The notes below the pieces were generated by a model. The model was not told where the DNA came from. It saw nothing but the letters and a program-made list of their open reading frames with translations, and made no database searches. From DATFVA01 sp963743325 (GTDB taxonomy: Bacteria; Bacteroidota; Ignavibacteria; Ignavibacteriales; Ignavibacteriaceae), in contig CAVUOZ010000010.1 of the NCBI GenBank assembly GCA_963743325.1, positions 744,001 to 808,000 on the forward strand: DNA of 64,000 nt, written 5' to 3'. The position numbers and the translations under genes were made by a program. Below, piece after piece: positions 56,621-64,000 of the stretch. Numbering within the stretch: the stretch's first letter is position 1; each line of letters starts with the position of its first letter.

Positions 56621-56984
56621 TCAAATCTCCTTGATCTCCGGTTATTATTTATAATCTCAGTACTCAAATTAGACCTGATTATTATGCAGGTCAATCAGGG
56701 AAAACCTGATTTTTTATTTTTTTCTCTCACTCTTGCAAAGATTATCGGATGGATTGCTTAATGCTGATTGAAGAATATTTACCGGGATCTAGAGTATTAA
56801 CTTTACACAATTTTGAGGAGACTATTTAGTACTATATAAAAAATCTGTTTCTTTTCTTGTTCCCCGTAATTTGTCTATTACCCTTTTGATTACAATGAAC
56901 AAAAAGTAAAGTCGGATCCTTTATAAAAAGGATGTAGTTAATATGCTATTCGGCAATCATCATTCATAAATCGTCAATCCCAAA
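56621..56984. other. 364-base intergenic region containing stacked hairpins
   Basis: Besides the structured element at 56672-56718 nothing else is clear. There is a near -7 element on the minus strand (AATCTTTG at 56744-56751) without a proper upstream partner. Confidence 0.4.
56672..56718 (+). terminator. Terminator with possible competing upstream hairpin
   Basis: AATCAGG (56693-56699), loop GAAAA, CCTGATT (56705-56711), then TTTTTATTTT: a clean rho-independent terminator on the plus strand. Just before it GACCTG (56672-56677) pairs with CAGGTC (56687-56692), and CCTGATT (56674-56680) could also pair with AATCAGG (56693-56699), which would break the terminator. No plus-strand gene lies directly upstream, so it may end a small RNA. 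Confidence 0.5.
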
Positions 56985-57656
56985 CTATTCGTCAGGGAAA
57001 ATCAATCCCTTCCTAATTGCATACTTTACCAGTCCCGGAACGTCATTTATTCCCAGTTTTTTCATTATCTGTGAGCGGTGTGTCTCGATAGTTTTTACAC
57101 TTACAAAAAGTTTTTCAGCAATTTCCCTGGTCGAGTTTCCTTCTGCGATCAGCTGAAGAACCTCTTTCTGTCTTGATGACAATTTCTCCCGGCTGATAAA
57201 TAGTTCTTCAGCAGAGGATGCCGTTTTCAGTCTTCGCTGGTAATCATCTATCATTTCCCTGGGAATTGCAGGACTGATATATATATTTCCCTTTATAACT
57301 GTATCCAGAGCTAACCTGAGTTCATTCGGAGCAGAATCTTTTAACAGATATCCTGATGCTCCTGCATTTAAAGCATGTACAACATATTCCTCATCGATAT
57401 GCATAGAGAGAATTATTACCTCAACTTCGGGGTAATCTTTTTTAATCCTCACCGCTGCCTCCAGTCCATTTAATTCCGGCATAGCAATATCAAGAAAGAC
57501 CATGTCGGGATTTAATCTTCCTGTTAGTTCTATGGCTTCCCTCCCGTCACCTGCTTCACCAACAACGGATACTCCGTCGGAATTCTCAAGGAGAGATCTT
57601 ATTCCCGCTCTTACTAATTTATGGTCATCTGCTAAAATGACCTTGATTGATTCCAT
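56985..57656 (-). CDS. NarL/LuxR-family response regulator
   Basis: A 223-residue regulator: receiver with D56 (VFLDIAMPE) and acidic pair at D10-D11 (LADDHKL), followed by a LuxR-type helix-turn-helix (about 160-212, LSSRQKEVLQLIAEGNSTREIAEKLF, then VKTIETHRSQIMKKLG). It starts 6 bases after the multi-PAS kinase stop and is surely its partner. Targets are unknown. Confidence 0.94.
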   Translation of the reverse strand: MESIKVILADDHKLVRAGIRSLLENSDGVSVVGEAGDGREAIELTGRLNPDMVFLDIAMPELNGLEAAVRIKKDYPEVEVIILSMHIDEEYVVHALNAGASGYLLKDSAPNELRLALDTVIKGNIYISPAIPREMIDDYQRRLKTASSAEELFISREKLSSRQKEVLQLIAEGNSTREIAEKLFVSVKTIETHRSQIMKKLGINDVPGLVKYAIRKGLIFPDE

Positions 57657-57662
57657 TTATTT

Positions 57663-60600
57663 TTATACCTGGCATGTGGCTTTAACTAATGTTCCTGAAC
57701 CTTCAGTAGATTTGATCCTGAAACTGCCTCCCAATAATTCGGCCCTTTCCTGCATTCCGAGCAGACCAAGACTTTTACCCTTCGCTGCCTGCTTTAATGC
57801 TTTTTGTAAATCAAATCCTTTCCCGTTATCCTCAATCGTCAGAGTAATTGCACTATTATTCTGATTTAAAGTAATCTTAACATACTCAGCTTCTGAATGT
57901 TTTGCAATATTTGTGAGAGCTTCCTGGCATATCCTGAATAAGGTAATGGCACATTCGGCCGGCAGTACTTCTTCTATCTTTTTGATTTCTGTTTTTACCG
58001 TTATGCCGGTCCTCTGTGAAAACTTATCAGCGTACCATCTTAAGGATGCCGCAAGACCCAGATCGTCAATTATTGAAGGTCTCAGCTCCAGTGAAAGATT
58101 CCTTACAACTGAAATCGTTTTTTCTATAAGTCTGGTACAGTCATCTGTAACTGCACTGATTTCACCGGGAGAAGGATTATCTTTAATTCTCTGGAGGTCT
58201 ATCTTTATTGCAGTTAACATCTGTCCTATCTCGTCGTGAAGCTCCCTTGAGATATTCCTTTTCTCAGCTTCCTGTACGCTTATTAATTTTGCCGAGAGAA
58301 TCTTTAACCTGTTTCTTGCACTGCTGATCTGCTTAAACAATTTTTCTCTTTCCTTTTCGGCGATTTTCTTATCTGTGACATCGATAAGGAACGAAGAAAT
58401 ACCTATAGGATGATGATCGGAATCAAACAACGGAGATGCAGATATACTGACGTTAATTTTTTTACGGTCTTTTCTTACCCTTACGACTTCCTTCCCGGTA
58501 AATGATTCACCTTCCATGATTATTCTCCTTAGTTGCAGATGTTCTTCTGCTTTATCCTCGGGAACAAACGGAAGTGTTTTCCCAATGATCTCCTCACTGC
58601 TCCATCCGAAAATTCTTTCACTTGCGGGATTCCAGAGCTCGGTCTTTCCCTCTTTATCAAGTATTACTACACTTAAGGGAGAATAATTTATCAGCGCCCT
58701 CAGCATTTCATTGGTACGGTGGAGTACCGTTTCAGCTTTTCTCTGCTGCGTGATATCTGTAATAAGTGCTAATCCTCCCTTGTAATAATTATTTTCATCA
58801 AATATAGGAACAGCATTGCTGACCACCCACCTTTCTGAACCATCCTTGTGCTTCAACCTGAATTCAAATGTTTCCCGGTTCCCTTCCCTATTCTGGCTTA
58901 TATAATTCAGAGCGCTTTCTCTGTCCTCCTCGAATAGAAAACCAAGCACTGAACGGTTTTCTACTTCATCTCTTTTATAACCGACTATGCTGGCAAGTTT
59001 AGGATTCACAAAAGTTATTTTTGACGTCTGATCCAACAGCAGTATACCTTCATTAGCATTTTCAACAATTATACGGTATTTATCTTCACTCTCCTTCAAG
59101 GCTCTTTCTGCTTTGACGGTTTCAGTTACATCATTAGCCAATACTATCCTTGACAGTCTGCCGTTAATTGTAATCTGGTGGGTAGTTACATCAACGTCTA
59201 TTATTGTTCCGTTTTTCTTCCGGTGTCTCCATTTTCCAAATCTGTTCATTCCCGGATACTGTTTCGTAAGAATGTTAACCAATGCGGGAACATCTTCTTC
59301 AGGACGAATATCCTTAATTGTCATTTTTAGAAATTCTTTTTTCGTGTACCCGTAATGAGTTATCGCAACTTCATTCACAGCAACGAACCGGTATGTCTCT
59401 TCATCGTAAACAAACATCGGAAGGGGATTTCTCTCAAACAGCACACGATACCTTTCTTCGCTTTCCCGAAGCCCTTCCTCCGCCCGCTTCCTCTTAGTTA
59501 TTTCCCTTGCTATACCGACAACAATTTCAGGGTCTCCCGGGATAAGAAAACTTTCTCCTTCCACCCATAACCACTCTCCTATCTTATTTCTTACACGGAA
59601 CTCTATTATTCCACTTTCCCGCCATTTATTCAGGGCAGGTCTGTCTTCGGGGTGAACCAGTAAACCCGGACCTATTTCCTTTATTTCATCAATAGAATAT
59701 CCGAATACCTTCTCATAGGAAGGACTTACGTATATGTATTTTTTATCAGACACCATTGCTATCAGATCGCTGGTATTATCTGCAATCAGCCTGAACCTTT
59801 CTTCCGTGTTATGAAATGATTTTTCAAAGTTTACTCTCTCAGTAATATCCAGACAGATGCCAAGCATTCCGGTCACTTTGTTACCTGCTTTTCTGACCGG
59901 GACAAAATAATTATCAAAATATCTGCCTGTCCAATTGGTATGTCCTGCAATTACTTCACCATTCATCACTCTGTGAATTACTTTACTTACGGAAATTACT
60001 TCACCGTTATGCTGTGTAACATCCAATTCTCCTGCTATTTCAAGTGCAGATTTTCCGACAAGTTCATCGGGTTTAATTTCCAGACCAGCTAATGCTTTTC
60101 CTTTCTCAAGTATGAACTTTCCTTCATTGTCCAGTTCAAGCAGAATCATTGGCAGATTCTCAACAATTGTTTCAAGCTTTGATGAAGAATCATACATGTT
60201 CTCTTTGGCTTTTTGATTTTCGGTTATATCATTCATTACAACGAGCCTTGCATCAAAGCCTTTGTAACTGATAGGAGTTGATGTGTACTCTGTATATATT
60301 CTCTCAGATGATTTGTTTATGGTGTAAAAAATTCCAGCCTTTTTTTCCTTGCTGTTTTCTGCTGAAATTTCACTGAAAACCTGTTTTTCCCCGGGGGGTA
60401 AAAGTTCCGGAACTTTCATCATTTCAAATTCTTCCGCTGAATACTGATATTTGTTGATTGCTGCTTTATTTGCTTTAATTATAGAATAATCAGCTGTTTT
60501 ATAGATTATAATCGGAAGAGGATTTTCATCAAATATCTTTTTGTATCTTTCTTCGCTTCTTTTCAATTGCTCAAGGGTTTCCAGCCTGGCAGAAATATCA

Positions 60601-61262
60601 CGATTCACAGATACAAAGCCTGAGACTTTCCCGCTGCTGTCGTGAATGCTTATTGTACTGGCTTCAATGAAAACAGGGCTGCCGTTTTTGTGTCTCCTAG
60701 TTATGACCTGCTGTACAGAACCCTTAGTCTCAAGATCAAATAAATATCTTTTTCTCTCAGCTTCCGTCATTTCAGTCCGGAGAAGGCCGCTTATATTTTT
60801 ACCCAGTGCTTCGCTTTCGGTCCAGCCGTACATTCTTTCCGCAGCTTTGTTCCACGAAATTATTTCCAGGTTAAGATTAACGGCTGTTACAGCATCATTA
60901 AGTTTATTAATCAGTTCTGCATGGAAATCAGGTTTTAATAAATTCCGTTCTCCCTCGAATGATATGAGAACAGATCCCCCGTCAAATTCATCGGCAAATA
61001 ATTTATGCCTGATTAATCTTCCGTCCTTTAATTTAAAATGAAATTCGCCTTCGTTTATCTTTCTTTCAAGCAGAGAATGCAGATTCTCCTTTTCAGAGGG
61101 AGAAGTGATTTCGAATAAGTTTTTATAGCTGAAATCATCTCCCCCGTATAACTTCCGGCTGAAGATCTTGTTGGAAAATAATATCCTGCCCGATTTTCTC
61201 TCGGCAATAAATACAGCATCGGGATTAGCATCTAACAGTTTTTGTATTTGCACATTTTCCAT
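57663..61262 (-). CDS. Soluble sensor histidine kinase with eight PAS domains (NarX-type output)
   Basis: A 1199-residue protein without signal peptide or membrane helix. I count eight PAS domains in tandem from residue 1 to about 960, many followed by PAC segments (VSVNRDISAR, GIAREITKRKRA, LANDVTETVKAERA). Then come a HisKA_3 box with phospho-acceptor H1009 (ISRELHDEIGQ) and a HATPase domain with IEDNGKGF and GLLGMQERAELLGG. This is the histidine kinase type paired with NarL-like regulators. The many PAS modules suggest sensing of several cytoplasmic signals such as redox state. A candidate promoter lies at 61294-61324. Confidence 0.93.
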   Translation of the reverse strand: MENVQIQKLLDANPDAVFIAERKSGRILFSNKIFSRKLYGGDDFSYKNLFEITSPSEKENLHSLLERKINEGEFHFKLKDGRLIRHKLFADEFDGGSVLISFEGERNLLKPDFHAELINKLNDAVTAVNLNLEIISWNKAAERMYGWTESEALGKNISGLLRTEMTEAERKRYLFDLETKGSVQQVITRRHKNGSPVFIEASTISIHDSSGKVSGFVSVNRDISARLETLEQLKRSEERYKKIFDENPLPIIIYKTADYSIIKANKAAINKYQYSAEEFEMMKVPELLPPGEKQVFSEISAENSKEKKAGIFYTINKSSERIYTEYTSTPISYKGFDARLVVMNDITENQKAKENMYDSSSKLETIVENLPMILLELDNEGKFILEKGKALAGLEIKPDELVGKSALEIAGELDVTQHNGEVISVSKVIHRVMNGEVIAGHTNWTGRYFDNYFVPVRKAGNKVTGMLGICLDITERVNFEKSFHNTEERFRLIADNTSDLIAMVSDKKYIYVSPSYEKVFGYSIDEIKEIGPGLLVHPEDRPALNKWRESGIIEFRVRNKIGEWLWVEGESFLIPGDPEIVVGIAREITKRKRAEEGLRESEERYRVLFERNPLPMFVYDEETYRFVAVNEVAITHYGYTKKEFLKMTIKDIRPEEDVPALVNILTKQYPGMNRFGKWRHRKKNGTIIDVDVTTHQITINGRLSRIVLANDVTETVKAERALKESEDKYRIIVENANEGILLLDQTSKITFVNPKLASIVGYKRDEVENRSVLGFLFEEDRESALNYISQNREGNRETFEFRLKHKDGSERWVVSNAVPIFDENNYYKGGLALITDITQQRKAETVLHRTNEMLRALINYSPLSVVILDKEGKTELWNPASERIFGWSSEEIIGKTLPFVPEDKAEEHLQLRRIIMEGESFTGKEVVRVRKDRKKINVSISASPLFDSDHHPIGISSFLIDVTDKKIAEKEREKLFKQISSARNRLKILSAKLISVQEAEKRNISRELHDEIGQMLTAIKIDLQRIKDNPSPGEISAVTDDCTRLIEKTISVVRNLSLELRPSIIDDLGLAASLRWYADKFSQRTGITVKTEIKKIEEVLPAECAITLFRICQEALTNIAKHSEAEYVKITLNQNNSAITLTIEDNGKGFDLQKALKQAAKGKSLGLLGMQERAELLGGSFRIKSTEGSGTLVKATCQV

Positions 61263-61293
61263 AAAGCGGTCTAAATTTTAATTTTTCATACAC

Positions 61294-61324
61294 CAAAGAT
61301 TTGAATATAATCCATTCAATTCAA
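61294..61324 (-). promoter_or_regulatory. Candidate promoter of the eight-PAS kinase gene
   Basis: On the minus strand TTG (61324-61322), 20 bases, AATCTTTG (61301-61294), one base off TAnnTTTG. Expected start near 61287, 25 bases before the ATG at 61262. Confidence 0.45.
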
Positions 61325-61521
61325 TTTATAAATCAATGGAAGGATACACGGAAGGGAATTTACAATTCGGAATTGAGATCTTTACGTATTAAACCGGTAT
61401 TTGCTATTATACACCTGGCGCCCGGTTTTATTGCCGGAAGCTTATACAATACCCTGTTGACCATTTACCGCCCAAAAATCTGCAGCCGACCTCTTCCCGA
61501 TAAATGCATTACCCCCTCTCC

Positions 61522-62145
61522 TTAAAAACTTCCGAACTTAAATGTCAGCCCTCCCGAGAAGCCGGCGAAATCACTATTCGACATATTATCGAGATTCACA
61601 CCTGAAATAAACCTGTAACTGAGTCCTGCACTGACTCTCATAAAGCTTGCAACATTGAGTTCAGCATTAACCGCGGGTTCGAATACAAAGAAAGCATCTT
61701 CCGGTGTGTTCCAGTCACCATCATGATGATCGCCCCACAGGTCATTCCTGTAAGATACTGATCCCGCTCCAATCAGAGAGTAAACGAAAAAATGAAGTAA
61801 TCTGTCGGACTGGATTATGTATTCCAGTTCAACACCGCCATAACCGAAATTTATATAGGCATCATAACTATTCCCGTATATATCGATTACCGGGGGAATG
61901 CCGGTTTTAATATTATTCACCAATCCGTATCCTCCGCCGCCCAGGACAAATGAGTGGTTTATAATCCATCCGCCGCGTCCGCCTACCAATACTCCCGGCT
62001 CTCCGTTAACCTGCACATATTTTACAACTGGTCCCCCGAATCCGCCATTGGAAATTTCACCGTCGCCCAGCAATGTCTGCTCCTGTGCATGTGTCTGGGA
62101 AAAAAGTAATATTATTAATGTAATTATTGATAAAAAGATTTTCAT
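61522..62145 (-). CDS. Exported protein, probable small outer-membrane barrel
   Basis: A 207-residue protein with a signal peptide (about 1-20, before QEQTLL). The mature part is glycine-rich with alternating strands (GGRGGWIINHSFVLGGGGYGLVN) ending GGLTFKFGSF, consistent with a small outer-membrane or curli-like barrel. I do not recognise the family. ATG at 62145 is preceded by AGGAG. It is transcribed away from the DUF4242 genes' end and is not clearly linked to them. Confidence 0.7.
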   Translation of the reverse strand: MKIFLSIITLIILLFSQTHAQEQTLLGDGEISNGGFGGPVVKYVQVNGEPGVLVGGRGGWIINHSFVLGGGGYGLVNNIKTGIPPVIDIYGNSYDAYINFGYGGVELEYIIQSDRLLHFFVYSLIGAGSVSYRNDLWGDHHDGDWNTPEDAFFVFEPAVNAELNVASFMRVSAGLSYRFISGVNLDNMSNSDFAGFSGGLTFKFGSF

Positions 62146-62471
62146 TTTAGTCTCTCCTATTTTTCTAAAATGTCACAACAAAACTAACACAATAGATCAG
62201 AATATAATAACAAAATTAGGTTAAACGGTTCCCGGGGAAGATGGAGGGAAAAATTAAGGTAAAAGATTAAGATTCTCTGGATGATTGGCTGATTGAATGA
62301 TTGATGAGGCTTACAGGAGAGAGAGTTCAATTCACTGATCTTGGAATTTGATAATTCAGCAAGAAGTTTTTTCTTCGAAATTGTATGATGACAATTAAAA
62401 AAGCTGCTGCGCCCAACAAGTCCCTCCCTTTGTATGAGAGGGACTATATGGTGATTTCAGATATAACATTA
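62146..62471. other. 326-base intergenic region with a -7 element and a hairpin
   Basis: TAGTTTTG on the minus strand (62186-62179) is a perfect -7 element 34 bases before the small barrel gene, but the nearest upstream TTTG is 24 bases away, longer than normal. GTCCCTC (62420-62426) pairs with GAGGGAC (62438-62444) just past the DUF4242 gene stop, without a T run. Confidence 0.4.
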
Positions 62472-62843
62472 TTATTTATAGAAATATGGATCCAGAACGC
62501 TCACTTCGATAATTTTGTCTACAGGTAGTCCGTTGGCTTTAGCAGATTTTCGTATTGCCTCCGGCGATGGTGCATCATAAATGCAGTAAGTTTTTTTCTT
62601 GTCCATTGTTACATAAGAATGAACCCACGTAACATTATCTTGTGCATTGTTGGAGACCACGGTAAGGCACAAATCTTTTCCTACCTGGTCTAATGGTATA
62701 TTGAGTCCGTCAGGGAAAGTCCGTTCTACCAGGTAGCGGTGCATTTCCAATTTGCCCTGGCTGTTTTTTTCCTGAGCGTAGACGTTCATGAATGATAATG
62801 ATATCATTACAAAAGACAGCATTATCAAAAAGATGTTTCTCAT
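62472..62843 (-). CDS. DUF4242 protein, exported form
   Basis: A 123-residue protein with a signal peptide (about 1-23, before QEKNSQ) followed by a complete DUF4242 domain (RYLVERTFPDGL, TWVHSYVTMDKKKTYCIYDAPSP, VSVLDPYFYK). Members are small ferredoxin-fold proteins, one of which has been reported to bind nickel; biochemical function here is unknown. GGAGG precedes the ATG. It is about 30 bases downstream of a second DUF4242 gene without signal peptide, and the two domains are alike over their full length. Confidence 0.82.
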   Translation of the reverse strand: MRNIFLIMLSFVMISLSFMNVYAQEKNSQGKLEMHRYLVERTFPDGLNIPLDQVGKDLCLTVVSNNAQDNVTWVHSYVTMDKKKTYCIYDAPSPEAIRKSAKANGLPVDKIIEVSVLDPYFYK

Positions 62844-62872
62844 TTTATCCTCCGATATATTATTAATGAATG

Positions 62873-63145
62873 TTATAAGTAGAAATATGGATCTAAAACA
62901 CGTACTTCAATTATTTTTTCAATTGGTAAATTATTTCGCCTCGAAGCTCTTCTGACTGCTTCAGGAGAAGGTGCGTCGTAAACACAGAATGTCTGTTTTT
63001 TATCTTCACTTACATATGAATGTAACCAGGTAACCTCATCGAGCAGATTATTGTTGACCACTCTCAAACATTCACCTGCGCCTTCTGCATTAACAGGAAT
63101 ATCCAATCCATCCGAAAATGGTCTTAAAATTAAATAGCGGGGCAT
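62873..63145 (-). CDS. DUF4242 protein, cytoplasmic form
   Basis: A 90-residue DUF4242 protein starting directly with MPRYLILRPFSDGL and without signal peptide. It aligns with the exported neighbour along the whole domain (WLHSYVSEDKKQTFCVYDAPSPEA, RVLDPYFYL). The pair looks like a recent tandem duplication where one copy gained or kept a signal peptide. It is the first gene of the two-gene unit. Substrate or ligand unknown. Confidence 0.84.
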   Translation of the reverse strand: MPRYLILRPFSDGLDIPVNAEGAGECLRVVNNNLLDEVTWLHSYVSEDKKQTFCVYDAPSPEAVRRASRRNNLPIEKIIEVRVLDPYFYL

Positions 63146-63324
63146 ATCACTGTTCCTGTCTGATTATGAAATAATTAATTTGTCCGGTGCTAATATTGTG
63201 AATGAGAAACAGAAGGAAATCGGGAACATTCCCTATATTATAAAATTAGACTCCCTATTTTGTGGGTAGAGGGGTATGGCACAGAGTGGAAGATTGCATG
63301 GCTGCAGGATTGGGGGAAGGGCAA

Positions 63325-63399
63325 TTCCTGCGTAGGAACTTAAAATGAGAATTTGATAAACCCGCTTGAGGCAGGGCAGGTCAAATTCCTACGTAGGAA
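63325..63399. repeat. Two copies of a 14-base palindrome (63325-63338 and 63386-63399)
   Basis: The second copy, TTCCTACGTAGGAA, is a perfect palindrome. The first, TTCCTGCGTAGGAA, differs at one base. Their centres are 61 bases apart, and both are followed by C. They lie between the DUF4242 unit and the LuxR-type gene, in a stretch with no gene. They look like paired protein-binding sites or remnants of a repeat. Confidence 0.5.
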
Positions 63400-63440
63400 C
63401 ATCATTTATGTATGTTCATCACCATAGCATTCATGCAAAT

Positions 63441-64000
63441 CTACTCTCTAAGCATTCCATTCCCCTGCACAAACGCAGCCGCTTCCGTTCTGGAACGAAG
63501 ATTAAGCTTTGCAAGGATTGCAGAAATATGATGATCGACTGTTTTGGGTGAAATATATAAGTTTATTGCAATTTCTGAATTTGAAAGCCCCCTGGACACT
63601 AGTTTTAATACATCAGCCTGACGCCTGGTTAATCCCGCAGGATTTTCCTTCGTAGACTGTCGTGGCCCCTTCGGAATACTTTTAATTCCTCTTTCTCTCA
63701 TTTTCTGTTTGATAAGCTGTGATGCTGCCGAGCCGCCAAGACTGTCAAATATTTCAACCGCTTTTTTCATAGACTCTTCGTTTCCTTCACTCAATGCAAG
63801 GGCCTGCTCATATGGGCATCGTAATTCTTCCCATATTTTAGCAGCGGCTTTCCAATCGCCTTTAATCTGAAGAAGAAATGGTTCCGCTATCTTTTCGGGA
63901 ATTTCATCCAGATGTCCCGCTTTCCATAACCAGTAAGCGATTTCACCGATAGCCCAGATGTTGTTTGAATTTATGACCTGTGCGTAAATTGATTTTAACT
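63441..64000 (-). CDS. LuxR-type transcriptional regulator, C-terminal part (5' end outside window)
   Basis: The frame is open from the window edge to the stop at 63441 (about 186 residues seen). The TTG at 63794 is not the start, since sequence before it (AIGEIAYWLWKAGHLDEIPE, then QIKGDWKAAAKIWEEL) reads in frame and resembles the TPR-like region of large ATPase or MalT-type LuxR regulators. The C-terminus is a LuxR helix-turn-helix (LTRRQADVLKLVSRGLSNSE, then YISPKTVDHHISAILAKLN). The rest of the protein, probably with an ATPase or sensor part, lies beyond 64000. Confidence 0.82.
   Translation of the reverse strand, partial: LKSIYAQVINSNNIWAIGEIAYWLWKAGHLDEIPEKIAEPFLLQIKGDWKAAAKIWEELRCPYEQALALSEGNEESMKKAVEIFDSLGGSAASQLIKQKMRERGIKSIPKGPRQSTKENPAGLTRRQADVLKLVSRGLSNSEIAINLYISPKTVDHHISAILAKLNLRSRTEAAAFVQGNGMLRE

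Noticed and set aside
61301..61525. A 74-codon plus-strand reading frame between the kinase and the small barrel gene
   Set aside because: No recognisable domain, no ribosome binding site and composition like non-coding sequence. It overlaps the promoter region of the kinase.
1..64000. tRNA, rRNA, CRISPR array, insertion sequence or prophage
   Set aside because: No cloverleaf-like sequence, no regular spaced repeats, no transposase or phage gene was seen in any gap.

Overview
The window looks like a chromosomal segment of an Ignavibacteria-like member of the Bacteroidota/Chlorobi group. The grounds are a PorU-like type IX secretion peptidase with a C-terminal sorting domain, several candidate promoters of the Bacteroidota form (TTG or TTTG, about 20 bases, then TAnnTTTG), low GC content, many outer-membrane and lipoprotein genes, and a complete menaquinone pathway next to large multiheme cytochromes. 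The taxon is an inference; there is no rRNA or tRNA gene to anchor it. I see no insertion sequence, prophage or CRISPR array.

Layout. 1-4910 (minus): a MoxR/Bat operon (moxR, DUF58, BatD-like, batA, batB), cut by the window start. 5326-8600: an rRNA methyltransferase and three small genes on the plus strand. 8680-26534 (minus): an outer-membrane protein, a 1771-residue PorU-like peptidase, an exopolysaccharide or O-antigen cluster (four family-2 or GT26-type transferases, a GT4 transferase, Glf, Wzx), an EnvC-like murein hydrolase activator, a DUF4292 lipoprotein and a TPR lipoprotein. 26685-32482 (plus): an ATP-grasp protein, a small anchored protein, envelope proteins and two tyrosine-rich lipoproteins. 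32567-41930 (plus): rsgA, then menF-D-H-B-A-C-E. 41960-43138 (minus): a frameshifted hotdog thioesterase, which is the natural candidate for the missing DHNA-CoA hydrolase, and a nitrilase-family amidase. 43588-48687: asd, an NtrB/NtrC-like pair, a degenerate receiver behind a sigma-54-like promoter, and a GNAT acetyltransferase.

48921-55904 (plus) is the most striking part: a monoheme cytochrome, a 13-heme cytochrome fused to a membrane b-type domain, a 19-heme cytochrome built by internal duplication, a separate b-type subunit matching the fused one, and a NapC/NirT-like cytochrome with seven candidate haem sites. It looks like machinery that takes electrons from menaquinol to periplasmic or extracellular acceptors, and the quinone genes lie just upstream. 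56240-64000 (minus) holds a lone receiver, a NarL-type regulator with an eight-PAS soluble kinase, a small outer-membrane protein, two DUF4242 genes and the end of a LuxR-type regulator that runs out of the window.

Two genes are not what a standard ORF call gives: rsgA has an intact N-terminal domain but no ATG, GTG or TTG start (an ATC or ATT start is likely), and the thioesterase is split by one extra base in a T4 run. Both deserve resequencing.
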